Source: Neomonachus schauinslandi (lineage: Eukaryota > Chordata > Mammalia > Carnivora > Phocidae). Taken from it: a stretch of DNA of 64,000 nt. The notes below the pieces were generated by a model. It made no database searches, had not been told where the DNA came from, and was given only the letters and a program-made list of their open reading frames with translations. The stretch is from NCBI RefSeq assembly GCF_002201575.2, contig NC_058408.1:56037853-56101852 (forward strand), read 5' to 3'. The position numbers and the translations under genes were made by a program. Shown here piece by piece: positions 62,251-64,000 of this stretch (positions are counted from its first letter, which is position 1; each line of letters starts with the position of its first letter).

Positions 62251-64000
62251 TTTTTAAATCATTGATTCGAGTTTATAATTTTGAAGATAATTTATTATTC
62301 AGGAGTATAAATATTACTGTGCTCAAGTATTTCCTCTTGCTAAATGGTCCCAAAATTCCATGTATTTTTAATTTTTATATACAGGTTTTCTGTTTTCCCC
62401 TCTTATTTTTAGCTGTCGCTTCTCATTTCTTCTGTACCAGCAGCAGTTCTATAGCAGCAATTTTCCTCTCCTCTAATGATGTATTTCTAATCTCCTGTGG
62501 TCTTGGAAACTGACAACTGAGCTTATTTGAACTGTATATTTTGTTAAAAATGAATTCCAAATGCATGCCCATAGGGTTTTCTTCCCAGTTACATACTCCT
62601 CCTAGTAAGTTTTATTGCATGGACTTTGGAACATTTCTTTTAACTGTTAAGAAACCTATTTTGCTTGATTGTTCTCTCTGTTGTGTCCAGAGAAATTGCA
62701 TTTAATGTATAAATGATTTTCTGATAAATGATTAATAATAGAATAGTCATTTTTACCCTTGTTAATGTATATGTTACTTGTGCGGAAAATTAAATCATTA
62801 ACTCCTAACACGATAGACTAGACTTCTCAATTGAGTAATTCAGTGATTTATTTAATATTTCTGGTATTTTTCCACTACAATTATATAGAAGTTGTAGTAA
62901 GGAAGCATTACAGAGAGCATAGATTTTAAAAGAACAGGATATAATTAGTATAGAGCAGTGACTTTCAAACATCTTTTATCTCAGTCTGTAATAAAGTATA
63001 GTTTATGCTACAATCTAGTACTCACATGTGTAACGTGATATGAATGTGTATATATCCATATGTGCATATTAATATACATTATATTTTACTATATGTTACT
63101 GATTTTAACATATTAATTTTTTGAATGTTCACAAAGCAGTATTTACCATTTCTATGTGTAATGAACTGTATTTTCTATTATCTTCCATTCTTTTTTTATT
63201 CTACTTATTTTATTCTACTACTTTTATTCTACTTTTTTTATTCTACTTATGACTTACTCATTGATTTTATGTTCTCTGATTAATTTGACATTCATTTGGA
63301 AAACATTGAACTAGGAGAAAATGATTAAACTTCTTTCCCATCAAATCTTCAAGAATACCAATCACTGTCTCTGCTGGATTTTTTATGTGTTGTACAGTAG
63401 ATAATCTAAATATTTCTAGGTTATTCTTGGCAAGTAGTGACTGAAGTGATTCCATGGAAATGAAATTTTTTTAAATGGAAAAAAACCTTTGTAAATCAAA
63501 TATTTGAAGAATTTGGGGTACATTTTCTTCATTGTAGTCATGGAGAAGGAATTAAAGACCATAGAGTAGAATATGAGTAGTCATTTTGTTTTGTTTTTTT
63601 AGAAAGAAATTCAATTTAATATATATTCAACTTGATGACTGAATTAAAGAATTGCCTATTTTATATATAGAAATTGCTTATTTTTTTAAAGATGCAAAAA
63701 ATGTAAAACTACTTTTGTAGGGCTATACATGTGGTAGAACTTTTGGAAGTGATTTTTAAGGGATGCTGTTTCAACTGGAAGTGCTATAGATTTTAAGTAG
63801 GTTTTCTTTATTATTATTTGGGGACCGCATAATTGAAAAATCTTTTTATACCTAATGAGAGATTATTTTAACTAGAGTACAATGAATCATGAATCTTTCA
63901 GGTTCTAATAAAGTTGCACTATCTGAACACTTAATCCCCTTCTTGCATATCCTGAAACATTTAACTAGTACATTGTGACCCCTGCTGTTGTGAGAATTGC

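Larger units (their letters stand above)
56157..64000 (+). other. KIFAP3: KIFAP3 intron, 5' part (at least 7.8 kb)
   Basis: The intron runs from the GTATGC donor to the window end. Named repeats are listed separately. 58100-58600, 60060-61540 and 62260-64000 are AT-rich, with no exon continuing the KAP3 frame and no repeat I can name. About 59040-59960 looks like an ancient repeat (moderate G+A, unassigned). Confidence 0.85.

Noticed and set aside
63181..63245. Repeated TTTTATTCTACTT units
   Set aside because: A short low-complexity slippage repeat without other features.
56157..64000. Search for the next KIFAP3 exon
   Set aside because: No stretch with an acceptor and the expected continuation of the armadillo region could be found, so the next exon is taken to lie beyond the window.

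Overview
This is a mammalian genomic window, not a microbial one. It lies inside KIFAP3, which encodes kinesin-associated protein 3 (KAP3), the non-motor subunit of heterotrimeric kinesin-II. The gene runs on the + strand. Eight internal coding exons can be read at 3991-4145, 6390-6445, 6986-7127, 14856-14955, 15981-16105, 18114-18212, 44754-44932 and 55994-56156. Joined in phase they give 1019 nt of continuous reading frame, about residues 55-395 of a protein of roughly 790 residues. The promoter, first coding exon(s), later exons and 3' UTR lie outside the window. All other sequence is intron.

Host: at least 19 tRNA-derived CAN-SINEs (SINEC) place the animal in Carnivora. Their body sequence is unlike the dog SINEC_Cf and cat SINEC_Fc consensus types as I remember them. 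I infer an arctoid caniform (bear, panda, seal or mustelid group), but not the species.

Layout: 1-3.2 kb holds sense-oriented 3' ends of L1 elements. 3.9-7.1 kb holds three exons. 7.1-14.9 kb is an intron with an old antisense L1, a retroposed 3'-UTR-like fragment and a Tigger-like DNA transposon. 14.9-18.2 kb holds three exons, the last two separated by a minor-spliceosome (U12-type) AT-AC intron. 18.2-44.8 kb is one 26.5 kb intron made mostly of nested antisense L1s: a recent, nearly full-length L1 (22659-28794) inside an older one, and a second full-length but decayed L1 (32606-39058) inside another older one, with later SINE insertions. 44.8-56.2 kb holds two exons around an 11 kb intron with a decayed antisense L1, L2, a hAT element and a probable solo LTR. 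56.2-64 kb is intron with L2, SINEs and MIRs.

No CRISPR, phage, operon or novel gene system is present. The observations most worth a second look are the AT-AC intron, the recent L1 with an intact ORF1 but a substituted reverse-transcriptase catalytic Asp, the ~50-bp tandem units in that L1's 5' UTR, and the nested insertions dated by clean target-site duplications.
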